From the NCBI GenBank assembly GCA_012513515.1, contig JAAZCA010000029.1:169812-233811 (forward strand): DNA of 64,000 nucleotides, given 5' to 3'. The position numbers were made by a program, and so were the translations under genes. The notes below the pieces were generated by a model, which saw only the letters and a list, made by a program, of their open reading frames with translations, was not told the origin of the DNA and did not search any database. The stretch is from Myxococcales bacterium (GTDB taxonomy: Bacteria; UBA10199; 2-02-FULL-44-16; JAAZCA01). This document shows, piece by piece, positions 54,999 to 63,390 of the stretch (the stretch's first letter is position 1; each line of letters begins with the position of its first letter).

Positions 54999-55795
54999 CG
55001 GGCTTCAAACTTGAGCGTCGAGTCCTGTTTTATCTGCTGCTTGATATTTCCGCGCAGCAGAAAACTTTTCTGCAGGGCCAGCGTTACCTTGTTAACCTCT
55101 TCAAGCCCGCGACGCGCCTCGACTATCGCGTCCCTGATCTCAGGACTCGCTTTATCGACCTCGCCAAGAATATGATTCAGATGCCCCATCGCCGAACTCA
55201 ATTTATCGTAAAGATCGCGGCGCTCGAGGAGAAGTTTCATGCTGGAGTCATTTTTCGTCATCGCATCAACTATTCCCTTCGTGGCCGTGCTTACGTTGGC
55301 AAGGGAAAGCATGAGATCCCCTTTGGGATCGCCGAGGGCCGCTATCAGCGAAGTCGCCTGTTCTATCAGGTCATCAAGGCCTGCTGCCTCCGCCCCTTCG
55401 GTCGGAATAAGACTGCCGGGCGCAAGTGCTGGAGCGGCTGGATCGCCGGGGATCAGAGCCATCACAGCAGAGCCTACGATTGGACGCAGAACTCTGACAC
55501 TACTACCTTCCCTGACTCTGTCGGCATACTGATCGAAAAGCTGAATCTGCATCTCTACACGATTATTCGAATCTAGCACAACGCGCCCTATCCGACCGGC
55601 CTCCAGATCGTTGATGACGACGAGCGAGCCTGGCTTCAAACCAGAAGCGCTTTGAAGATTTGCCGTGTAACGAACATACCCCTGAAACCAGCGCTGCCCG
55701 CGTGCGACGAGCATCAGGAGCACGACTACCATCAGTGCGGCGATGATGACGAAAAGGCCGACTATCTTTTGAAGATGTTTGAATTTAAAAATCAT
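54992..55795 (-). CDS. MlaD-like MCE-domain lipid-binding protein
   Basis: A 267-residue protein: N-terminal transmembrane helix (IVGLFVIIAALMVVVLLMLV, about 11-30), one MCE domain (about 38-120, with ASGLKPGSLVVINDLEAGRI) and a helical C-terminal part (about 140-240) that could form the hydrophobic channel. In Mla systems it carries phospholipids between the inner membrane complex and periplasmic carrier. It is the last gene of the mlaE-mlaF-mlaD group; a repeat separates it from mlaF. Confidence 0.85.
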   Translation of the reverse strand: MIFKFKHLQKIVGLFVIIAALMVVVLLMLVARGQRWFQGYVRYTANLQSASGLKPGSLVVINDLEAGRIGRVVLDSNNRVEMQIQLFDQYADRVREGSSVRVLRPIVGSAVMALIPGDPAAPALAPGSLIPTEGAEAAGLDDLIEQATSLIAALGDPKGDLMLSLANVSTATKGIVDAMTKNDSSMKLLLERRDLYDKLSSAMGHLNHILGEVDKASPEIRDAIVEARRGLEEVNKVTLALQKSFLLRGNIKQQIKQDSTLKFEARP

Positions 55796-55839
55796 AATTT
55801 CTCCTCATTCCGGGGACGCGTACCCGCTTCGCGTGAACA

Positions 55840-55978
55840 TACCCCCGCTGATAGTCACGGCAGCTAGTGGATCCCCGTCAACATCATGCGGGGACGACAA
55901 TCACAGCGCCATTCCCGCAGTTGTAGGCGGGAATCCCGTTCCGACCGTTCACCAGTTACGAGTCACAAGTCACGGTTT
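55840..55978. repeat. Composite dispersed repeat (mlaD-mlaF gap)
   Basis: Diverged modules GTGGATCCCCGTCAACATCA / GCGGGGACGAC, CATTCCCGCAGTTGTAGGCG with GGGAATCCCG, and CCGACCGTTCACCAGTTACG. It splits the Mla operon. Confidence 0.75.
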
Positions 55979-56611
55979 TATCTCCACCACCCTATCCACC
56001 AGCGGTTCAAGAAAAGTGAGATCGCCCGAAGCGATGAGACATAGCGCTCCGGCATCCCTCTTTTTTCTCAAAATCTCGGAAAAAAGTTTTTTGTAGCGCC
56101 CGTCCGAGACCTGATTCGGCTCGTCGCAGAAAAATGCGCCCTTGGCGCAAATTTCGGCGCGAAGCAGTGAGACGCGGCGCTTTATGCCATATGAGAGGGC
56201 CGCAGGAATCATCATCGAATACTCGCCGAGCCCGCCTCGCACGATGGCATCAGCTGCAAACTTGGCAGCGGCAGATTTATCTCCCATGGAATATTCCACC
56301 GGCAGCTGTAAATTCCGCTCGACGCTCATATTTGAAATTAAAGCTGCATCCTGAAAATCGAAGCCTGTCTTTCCCCTTAGAGAGTTCATCTCACGGTTGC
56401 CCAGCGACCAAAAATCATCCCCATCGACCCGAATTACACCGCAAATAGGCCGTAGAAGGAGTGAAATAATTTTCAGGAGAGTGCTTTTCCCGCATCCTGA
56501 AGATCCCACGATGCCAACGATCTCTCCCGACTGAAAGCGGTCGGAAAAATCCTCTATCAGAAGACGCCCGCCATCGTACCTAAATGAAACATTTTCAAGG
56601 GAAATCTCCAA
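55970..56611 (-). CDS. MlaF-like ABC ATPase with degenerate motifs
   Basis: A 213-residue ABC protein. Walker A GSSGCGKST (36-44) and the Q-loop near Q86 are good. The signature reads LSYGI (138-142) instead of LSGGM/Q, Walker B is AFFCDEP (158-164), the D-loop is QVSDG and the switch histidine is replaced by glycine (ASGDL, 192-196). It is shorter than MlaF (about 265). Position between mlaE and mlaD supports the role, but ATP hydrolysis may be weak or atypical. Confidence 0.78.
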   Translation of the reverse strand: MEISLENVSFRYDGGRLLIEDFSDRFQSGEIVGIVGSSGCGKSTLLKIISLLLRPICGVIRVDGDDFWSLGNREMNSLRGKTGFDFQDAALISNMSVERNLQLPVEYSMGDKSAAAKFAADAIVRGGLGEYSMMIPAALSYGIKRRVSLLRAEICAKGAFFCDEPNQVSDGRYKKLFSEILRKKRDAGALCLIASGDLTFLEPLVDRVVEIKP

Positions 56612-56623
56612 ATCAAGACTCCT

Positions 56624-57409
56624 TCAGATGTAGAAAAAAAGTGTTATCAATATATTGGACAAAAAGCAGAGGTATATCGATGTAACTACGGCCTTGGTAG
56701 TCACCTGCGGAATCTCGGTAAAGGAATATCTGACTGTGAAACCAGCGTAACAACATATCGTGGCTACGATCACGCCAAAGACTGCGCATTTGACTCCGCT
56801 GACGGCGACGTCCCAGAATCCTATGGCCGCGGAGAGATTGGCGATATAAGTCCCAAAAGGTATATCGACCATGAACCTAGCGAAAAAGTATCCTCCGAAA
56901 AGTGCAATTGTGTTGAAATAAAAGGATAGCGCAGCGATAGCGACCGCAACCCCTATAATCCTAGGAAGAGCGATGAAACGCAGCGGGTTTATTCCCATAG
57001 ATTCTATCGCTTCGACCTCGTGATTTACCGTCATATAACCTATTTCAGTTGAAATTGCGGTGCCGGATCGTCCGATGACGATAAAGGCTGTAAGCAGCGG
57101 ACCGAGCTCCCGGACAACGACTATAACCAGGATAGTGCCAATCGCCGACTCCCCCCCCAATCCGGGAAGTATGGAAAAAGTTTCAAGGATGACGACTCCA
57201 CCGATTATAAGAGCTATGGCAGTGATTATTTTCAAAGCCTCCACACCGGTAAAGAGAATCTGCCGCATGATGATGTCTAAAACCATCGCGGGTGCAACTC
57301 TCCTCTCGCACCATGCGCTTTTTAGGATTAATACAAAAAAAGCCCCTAGCTCCGAAATTTTGGAGAGAGTGGCGATTGATACAGCGCCTGTTCTGTCGAG
57401 AAAAGACAT
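56624..57409 (-). CDS. MlaE-family permease
   Basis: A 261-residue integral membrane protein of the MlaE/DUF140 family with about five or six helices. VIGRSGTAISTEIGYMTVNH and EVEAIESMGINPLRFIALPR are family hallmarks, as is the C-terminal GVKCAVFGVIVATICCYAGF. It is the permease of the lipid transporter. It ends 12 bases before mlaF. No mlaB or mlaC homologue is visible in the window. Confidence 0.93.
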   Translation of the reverse strand: MSFLDRTGAVSIATLSKISELGAFFVLILKSAWCERRVAPAMVLDIIMRQILFTGVEALKIITAIALIIGGVVILETFSILPGLGGESAIGTILVIVVVRELGPLLTAFIVIGRSGTAISTEIGYMTVNHEVEAIESMGINPLRFIALPRIIGVAVAIAALSFYFNTIALFGGYFFARFMVDIPFGTYIANLSAAIGFWDVAVSGVKCAVFGVIVATICCYAGFTVRYSFTEIPQVTTKAVVTSIYLCFLSNILITLFFYI

Positions 57410-57447
57410 GCGCCGCTTATATCATAGAAGCGAGAAAGTGCAATAAG

Positions 57448-57649
57448 GAGTAAGGTTGAGGTCAACGGTTAAAGGTGAAAGGTCAAAGGAAATCAGGCGT
57501 AGGGCGTAAGGCTCAAGGCGTGAGGGAAAAGCAGAAGTGAGAAGTCAGAAGCGAGGAGCTAGATTTATGCGGGCGAGGTTTTTCTAGCTTCTAGCATCTC
57601 ACCTCTAGCTTCTGTTTTTACGCCCGTCACCGGTCACGAGTCATGGAAG
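57448..57649. repeat. Composite dispersed repeat (yitT-mlaE gap)
   Basis: GGTTGAGG and GGTTAAAGG-type words, then AGAAGTGAGAAGTCAGAAGC and TCTAGCTTCTAGCATCTCAC, TCTAGCTTCTGTTTTTACGC, and the GTCACCGGTCACGAGTCATG tail. An imperfect palindrome forms around the AGAAGC/GCTTCT arms. No gene is present. Confidence 0.75.
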
Positions 57650-58525
57650 TTAAATCGGCATCGCTTTGAAGCCCTTCCCCATGACCTCGCTGACCTCCGC
57701 TATGGTCATAAACGCATGGGGGTCGGCGGATTGGACATAGAACTTCACCCGGGCGAGCTGACGAATTGAGACGATACAGTAGATGACCTTCTGCTTTCTA
57801 CCCATATACGCACCCTCGCCATCGAGGAAGGTCACGCCGCGATTCAGCTTCTTCATGATTAGATCGGCGATCCTGTGAGGCTCATCGCTTATTATAAATA
57901 CCGCCCTTCTTCTATCGAAGCCGAGCATGATTTTATCGAGTGCCATCGAGGAGCAAAATTGAACGACAACCGAATAGAGCGCAACGTGCAGACCATAAAT
58001 CAGTCCAAGCGAAAGCAAAACAATGGCGTTAAAAACAAAGGCTATCGTGCCTATGCTCATCGACCATCGTTTTCTGATTACCGCCGCTACGATATCGATT
58101 CCGCCATGAGAGCTATTGGTCCTAAAGACCAGTCCGGTGCCACCTCCGGATAGCGCCCCCCCTATCACTGCCGACAGAAGGGGCTCCGGCGCCCATCCCA
58201 TCTTGCTCATCCACACCGTGGAATAAAGACCCAGTGAAAGGGTTATCGTTCCGAAAAGACTTCCTATTATGAAAGAACGGCTGAGGTAGATTATCCCGAA
58301 AATAAAGACGGGGATGTTCAGAACAAGAACATAAGTTCCCACTTCATACCCTGTGAGATATGATGCAAACTGTGAAAGCCCGCTGACGCCACCGGAAAGA
58401 AATTTGTGCGGTATCAAAAAAACGCTAACCCCTACGGAGGTAATCGCCGAACCAATGATGATGATCAGAATATTTTTAAGGATTCCAACAAATCCTATCT
58501 TATCTGCCCCGAATATTTTTTTCAT
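57650..58525 (-). CDS. YitT-family membrane protein (DUF161/DUF2179)
   Basis: About 291 residues: five or six transmembrane segments (ILIIIIGSAITSVGVSVFLI, GSLFGTITLSLGLYSTVWMS), the LSGGVSGLSQFASYLTG motif near the start, FRTNSSHGGIDIVAAVIRKR in the middle and a cytoplasmic DUF2179 domain (GVTFLDGEGAYMGRKQKVIY) at the end. The function of the family is unclear. AAGGAG six bases upstream fixes the start at 58525. It follows the exporter gene. Confidence 0.85.
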   Translation of the reverse strand: MKKIFGADKIGFVGILKNILIIIIGSAITSVGVSVFLIPHKFLSGGVSGLSQFASYLTGYEVGTYVLVLNIPVFIFGIIYLSRSFIIGSLFGTITLSLGLYSTVWMSKMGWAPEPLLSAVIGGALSGGGTGLVFRTNSSHGGIDIVAAVIRKRWSMSIGTIAFVFNAIVLLSLGLIYGLHVALYSVVVQFCSSMALDKIMLGFDRRRAVFIISDEPHRIADLIMKKLNRGVTFLDGEGAYMGRKQKVIYCIVSIRQLARVKFYVQSADPHAFMTIAEVSEVMGKGFKAMPI

Positions 58526-58535
58526 CGCGAGCTCC

Positions 58536-58572
58536 TTTTCACCAGTCACCAGTCACCAGCCACCAGTTACAC
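58536..58572. repeat. Short direct repeats of CACCAGT
   Basis: CACCAGTCACCAGTCACCAG plus a diverged CCACCAGTTAC lies between the exporter stop and the yitT start. This is the same GTCACCAG word that borders the larger dispersed repeats. Confidence 0.65.
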
Positions 58573-58576
58573 CTCC

Positions 58577-61243
58577 CTACCTGCTTCTATTCCCGTAATT
58601 GAATGCCTTGGCTATCGACGGAAGAACTATCATAGTCGCAGCAAGACACGCAGCTGATGCTATCGCCATTATCTTCCCGAGACTCGCAATGCCGCGATGC
58701 GATGCGATCACCATCGCTCCGAAACCTATTGCATTCGTAAGAGCTGTAAGAACCACCGCCTTGGCAGTCGAACTAGTCATGGCGGAAAGAGATTTCTCCA
58801 ATCTCAGCCTGTGCACCATATGCACACCGAAATCGACGCCTATTCCGATCAAAATCGGAATCGCAAAAAAGTTTGCCATGTTGAATGGTATGCCGAAAAA
58901 TCCCATTCCGCCGAGAAGCCACAGCAACCCTATCGCAAGAGGAGATACTGCCATGACAGCGGATTTTACGGACCTGAAATCTATAAGGACCAGAACGAAT
59001 ATCACGACAAAAGCGAGTATTGCAGAACGCAAAAATGTTTCGCGCATCATCTTGGCAGATTCATAAACACTTATCGGGGTTCCAAAAACCTCCGGATGCA
59101 CACTCCTTATATCAGAAACAAAATGTTCCAAAGCGACGGGGTCCCAGATATCCTCCTTAGGATAGATAAACATGGAATACCTTCCCTTGGGGCTGACAAA
59201 GCGCCTTAGGATATCCGCCGGAAGATCCTTCTCCGATATAGTAGTAGGATCCATACCACTGGCAAGGATCTCTATGCTGTTGTGCAAATCCTTGAAGAAA
59301 TTTTCCTGAAGCGCAGCAACTCTTTTGACTTCTTCCGACGAGGCGGATGATATTGCGGCGGCGAGGTCAGAAGCCTTCGCACCGAATTTGTCCAACTCCT
59401 CGACAGCATCGGCCCTGCCTGCCTTAAAGGCCTCATTCTGTAGAAGCATCAGGTTATCTGAAAGATCAGTCAGCGACGACGAAAGAGCTGCCGCATCGAG
59501 TTCGCCGGAAAGCGGACTGAAAAGCAGATTTGCAAAGGCCGGGGCTATACCTTCAATTATCTGAATTTTTGCAAGCTGGTGTTCAGGGACTATCCGCTCA
59601 ACATCATCAACCTTTCTCACGCTTGGCCGCATCTCGAATTCTTTTGCCAGCTCGTGCGACTTCTGAGCGCTCTCCGTCACCGCCCTGGCAAACCAGGTTG
59701 TCTCCGAAGACTTCTCCATTATGATATGTTCATACTTTACTGATTCCAGACCATCTGCCTGTAAGTTAAGCAGGTTGTTATCGAATCCGGTCTTAGGCGC
59801 AAAAACGACCGCTACCACGCTGAGGATGAGAGCCGCAATCCCAAGCACCCATGTTTTGCGATAAGCAAAAGAAAGATATGGCATCGCGAATGGTTTCACC
59901 TTCTTGAGATCCATCGGCGCGCGTCTTCTGTCGCGTATAATGATCATGGCCGGCAGAACGATCAACATACTGGTGAGGCAGAGCAGTATTCCGCTTGCGG
60001 CTATGAATCCTAGCTGGGCGAGCGCAGTGAAATCCGTCCACATGATGGTTAAAAATGCCGCGGATGTGGTAAGAGCGCTGGTAAGATCTGCCCTTCCTGA
60101 AGTCGCAAGCGCTTTAGCGATGGAGGAATCTATCTCCCCGCTTTCGGACAGATACTCCTGATATCTGGCAACTATATGTATCGCATATTCGATCGAGGCG
60201 CCAATCAGGATAAGAGTGAAGACTATCGATAGAATATTGAGCGTTCCATAGACGACCGATACAAGGCCGAAGGTCCAGGATATCCCCATTATAAGCGATG
60301 TCATCGCAAGCATGGGCCTGCTGAAGCTTCCGAAGAAGAGGACGAAGAGCATTCCCACAAGTACAATGGCAAGAAGTGTGGCACGCGTCGTATCGCGGTC
60401 GGATGTTTGCATCTCGTCGGCTGAAAGCACCGGCCTTCCAGTAAGCCCAGCACTGATGTCGGCAAAATCCGACTCGCTCTTCGTCTGTTTTATCGCGGCA
60501 CGAATATCGGCCAGCGGCTTTTCTATCACTGACATCGTCGTAAAATCTTTGTCAGGCATGATCATGATGAGATACAGATCGCCATTTCTGTAATAGCCGT
60601 CGGAATCGAAGGTCTCATCCCCTCCGAAAAAAACCGATTCGAGCCCTGCTCCAGAAGTTTTACCGCCGGCAAGCGCAGCGGAAATATTATCCAGCATGCT
60701 GTCGATAAAAGTGAAGCCCTGTGAGAGTTTTCCCTCGTCATCTTTTGAAACAGGTTCTCTTACTTTCGAGGTGAGGGCGCTTATGAGTTCAGCAAAACTA
60801 TGCCAGCTGGCTATATTTTTTGCGGAAAAGGCCCCCTCCGTGAGCATCCCCTTGAGAGTCGTAAGCTGGTCGGTAGTCAGATACAGGAGAAAATTCTTTT
60901 CGAGCACAGGGTTTTCTATCTTCCATATCACCTGGCTGAGTCCATCGATCCCATGAAGCCGCCCCGCAAGCGAGGAAATGAAACGCTTTGCCCTTTCAGG
61001 ATTTCCCTCCGATTCGACCACCACATAGAGATATTCCTCGTCCCCGAACTCATCAAGAAAATCGAGATAGCGCCTGCTGTAATCGAGGTCGCGAGAGACG
61101 AGATCATCCTGGTTGGCGTTCAGCTTCAGGGTCAATGACGCATATACTGCGGAAAAAACCGTCAAAAGGAGCGCGGCTACGACTATCTTCCATGGATGCG
61201 CCGACACAAATCCGGCAATCGATTTAAAACATCTGGTTTTCAT
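58577..61243 (-). CDS. MMPL/RND-type lipid exporter, HpnN-like
   Basis: An 888-residue protein with two halves, each with one N-terminal helix, a large periplasmic loop and five clustered helices: SSD-like GTLNILSIVFTLILIGASIE and the second half GIPFNMANFFAIPILIGIGV with DFGVHMVHRLR. The periplasmic parts contain long helices. MMPL proteins export lipids; length and topology recall the hopanoid exporter HpnN. It follows dxs by 18 bases, linking it to isoprenoid supply (inference). No squalene-hopene cyclase gene is in view. Confidence 0.82.
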   Translation of the reverse strand: MKTRCFKSIAGFVSAHPWKIVVAALLLTVFSAVYASLTLKLNANQDDLVSRDLDYSRRYLDFLDEFGDEEYLYVVVESEGNPERAKRFISSLAGRLHGIDGLSQVIWKIENPVLEKNFLLYLTTDQLTTLKGMLTEGAFSAKNIASWHSFAELISALTSKVREPVSKDDEGKLSQGFTFIDSMLDNISAALAGGKTSGAGLESVFFGGDETFDSDGYYRNGDLYLIMIMPDKDFTTMSVIEKPLADIRAAIKQTKSESDFADISAGLTGRPVLSADEMQTSDRDTTRATLLAIVLVGMLFVLFFGSFSRPMLAMTSLIMGISWTFGLVSVVYGTLNILSIVFTLILIGASIEYAIHIVARYQEYLSESGEIDSSIAKALATSGRADLTSALTTSAAFLTIMWTDFTALAQLGFIAASGILLCLTSMLIVLPAMIIIRDRRRAPMDLKKVKPFAMPYLSFAYRKTWVLGIAALILSVVAVVFAPKTGFDNNLLNLQADGLESVKYEHIIMEKSSETTWFARAVTESAQKSHELAKEFEMRPSVRKVDDVERIVPEHQLAKIQIIEGIAPAFANLLFSPLSGELDAAALSSSLTDLSDNLMLLQNEAFKAGRADAVEELDKFGAKASDLAAAISSASSEEVKRVAALQENFFKDLHNSIEILASGMDPTTISEKDLPADILRRFVSPKGRYSMFIYPKEDIWDPVALEHFVSDIRSVHPEVFGTPISVYESAKMMRETFLRSAILAFVVIFVLVLIDFRSVKSAVMAVSPLAIGLLWLLGGMGFFGIPFNMANFFAIPILIGIGVDFGVHMVHRLRLEKSLSAMTSSTAKAVVLTALTNAIGFGAMVIASHRGIASLGKIMAIASAACLAATMIVLPSIAKAFNYGNRSR

Positions 61244-61261
61244 TGAAGCCTCCGGAAGAAA

Positions 61262-63160
61262 CTATCTACGGGGAGAAGATATATGAAGAACGGAATCAGA
61301 AGATCTCTCCGCGTTTTCGGAAATAACCGCACTGACTATGGCATCGGCGTAGAGGTCGTGCATTCTATGCAACTCAGGAATGGCCCCCTGCTCAACGAAG
61401 ATATCGTCATATCCAAATCTAAGGACCGATATTTCTTCGAACCCTCTGTCGCTTAGAAGTTCGAGCACCGCCGATCCAAAGCCGCCCGCCTTCATACCAT
61501 CCTCTATGGTGATAAAACGGCGGCATCTCTTGGCCATCCTTAGAATGCAGGACTCATCCAGCGGCTTGACAAATCTCGCATCAACCACGGCAGCATCTAT
61601 ACCCCGAAGCTTGAGCGATGACGCGGCGTCCACCGCTACCTTGAGCATATTCCCAGCTGAAAAAATAACACAGTCCGGTTTTTCCGGATCCCCTATCGTC
61701 ACCGATTTTCCAAATGGAATAGGCTCTGGACTGGCGGAAACAGCAACGCCGGTCCCTTTCCCTCTGGGATATCTTATCGCCACAGGCCCTTTATACGTCA
61801 TGGCCGAAAACAGCATCCTCGAAAGCTCCTCCTCATCGGATGGCGCCATGATAGTCATATTCGGAATAGATCTCAAAAAACTTAGATCGAAAACTCCATG
61901 ATGCGTAGGGCCGTCATCACCTACGACTCCCGCTCTGTCGATCGCGAAGATGACAGGCAAATTCTGGAGAGCGACATCGTGTATCACTTGGTCGAATGAG
62001 CGTTGCAGAAAACTGGAATAAACAGCAAAGACCGGGCGAAAACCACGTGTCGCAAGACCTGCTGCGAATACCGTGGCATGCTGCTCAGCTATTCCAACAT
62101 CGTAATATCTACCTGGAAATCTATCGCGCACCTTGTCAAGTCCGGTACCGCTGGGCATAGCGGCGGTTATAGCGATCACGCGGCTATCCTGTTGCATCAA
62201 CCTGCAGAGCGAATCGCTAAACGCGGCGGTATATGTAGGACGAGGATCATTGGGATCGGAAAGCGGATCGCCTGTGTTTATGTCAAATTTGGATATCCCA
62301 TGATATTTCGAAGGGTCTTTTTCGGCCGGGGCGTACCCCTTCCCCTTCTTCGTTATAACATGAAGCAGAACGGGCTGCGACTTATCGGGGCTCTTGTCGA
62401 TATCATCGGATATATTTTTCAGTGTTTCTACAAGCGATTTGTAGTCGTGGCCATCTATCGGACCGATGTATCTGAAACCGAAGGCCTCGAACAGACTCCC
62501 TGCCAGAAAAAAATCCTTCACTACGAGCGCCGCCCTTCTGGTCAAATCCACAAGATTGAGCTCTTTGGTCGAAACTATGTTGAGCAGGGTCTTCACATCG
62601 CGCTTGATACGGTTGTAGGTCGGATTGGTGAGGCCGCGATTCATGAATCGGGCTATGGCGCCGACGTTCTTGTCGATCGACATCTGATTGTCGTTTAGCA
62701 CCACTATCAGGTTTTTGTTCTGAATGTGTCCTGCGTTATTCATCCCTTCGAATGCAAGACCTCCAGTCAACGAACCATCCCCTATCACGGCGATGGTCTT
62801 GCTCTTATCGCCGGAAAGGCGTTTTGCCTCGGCGATTCCCAGCGCTGCGGAAATGGAGGTCGAGCTGTGCCCTGTGCCAAACGGATCATGCTCGCTCTCC
62901 TCGCGCTTCGGAAAACCTGAAAGGCCGCCGCGCATCCTTATCGTGTGAAAGCGATCGCCGCGGCCTGTAAGTATCTTGTGGGCATAGGCCTGATGTCCGA
63001 CATCCCATATGATGGAATCTTCGGGGCTTTTAAAAACCTCGTGCAGTGCTGTAGAGAGTTCAACAACACCGAGGCTCGGCGCAAGATGCCCGCCGTTTTT
63101 AGATGAGATCTCTATGATCCGATTTCTTAAATTTTCCAGATCTTCATTTGTATATGCCAT
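61262..63160 (-). CDS. dxs: 1-deoxy-D-xylulose-5-phosphate synthase
   Basis: About 632 residues; first enzyme of the MEP isoprenoid pathway, joining pyruvate and glyceraldehyde 3-phosphate with TPP. GGHLAPSLGVVELSTALHEV, the TPP motif GDGSLTGGLAFEGMNNAGHI ending NDNQMSI, the AGVVGDDGPTHHGVFDLSFL loop and PSDEEEL are clear. The start at 63160 has GAGGA upstream; the usual first 20 residues of longer Dxs proteins are shortened. It is followed by the exporter in one operon. Confidence 0.95.
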   Translation of the reverse strand: MAYTNEDLENLRNRIIEISSKNGGHLAPSLGVVELSTALHEVFKSPEDSIIWDVGHQAYAHKILTGRGDRFHTIRMRGGLSGFPKREESEHDPFGTGHSSTSISAALGIAEAKRLSGDKSKTIAVIGDGSLTGGLAFEGMNNAGHIQNKNLIVVLNDNQMSIDKNVGAIARFMNRGLTNPTYNRIKRDVKTLLNIVSTKELNLVDLTRRAALVVKDFFLAGSLFEAFGFRYIGPIDGHDYKSLVETLKNISDDIDKSPDKSQPVLLHVITKKGKGYAPAEKDPSKYHGISKFDINTGDPLSDPNDPRPTYTAAFSDSLCRLMQQDSRVIAITAAMPSGTGLDKVRDRFPGRYYDVGIAEQHATVFAAGLATRGFRPVFAVYSSFLQRSFDQVIHDVALQNLPVIFAIDRAGVVGDDGPTHHGVFDLSFLRSIPNMTIMAPSDEEELSRMLFSAMTYKGPVAIRYPRGKGTGVAVSASPEPIPFGKSVTIGDPEKPDCVIFSAGNMLKVAVDAASSLKLRGIDAAVVDARFVKPLDESCILRMAKRCRRFITIEDGMKAGGFGSAVLELLSDRGFEEISVLRFGYDDIFVEQGAIPELHRMHDLYADAIVSAVISENAERSSDSVLHISSPRR

Positions 63161-63195
63161 GTTTATATCCTCAAGTGAAGCTAGGCCGAAAATAC

Positions 63196-63390
63196 CGACC
63201 ATGAACAATTGACCATCGACCGACATCTCTAGCTTCTGTTTTTCCGCCAGTCACCAGTTACGGTTGTTACGGGATCCCCGATTAAAGCACTCGGGGATGA
63301 CGACCATACTGTCATTCCCGCATGATTTAAGCCGCCGCTACCGCGGGGTTCCGACCGTTCACCAGTTACGAGTCACCAGTCACGGCTTTT
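63196..63390. repeat. Composite dispersed repeat (WecA-like-dxs gap)
   Basis: A near copy of 50025-50210: GACATCTCTAGCTTCTGTTT, GGATCCCCGATTAAAGCACT with CGGGGATGAC, TAAGCCGCCGCTACCGCGGG and GTTCACCAGTTACGAGTCAC. It lacks the AACCTCTGAAAA ends. It overlaps the last codons of the WecA-like gene at its right. Confidence 0.8.
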
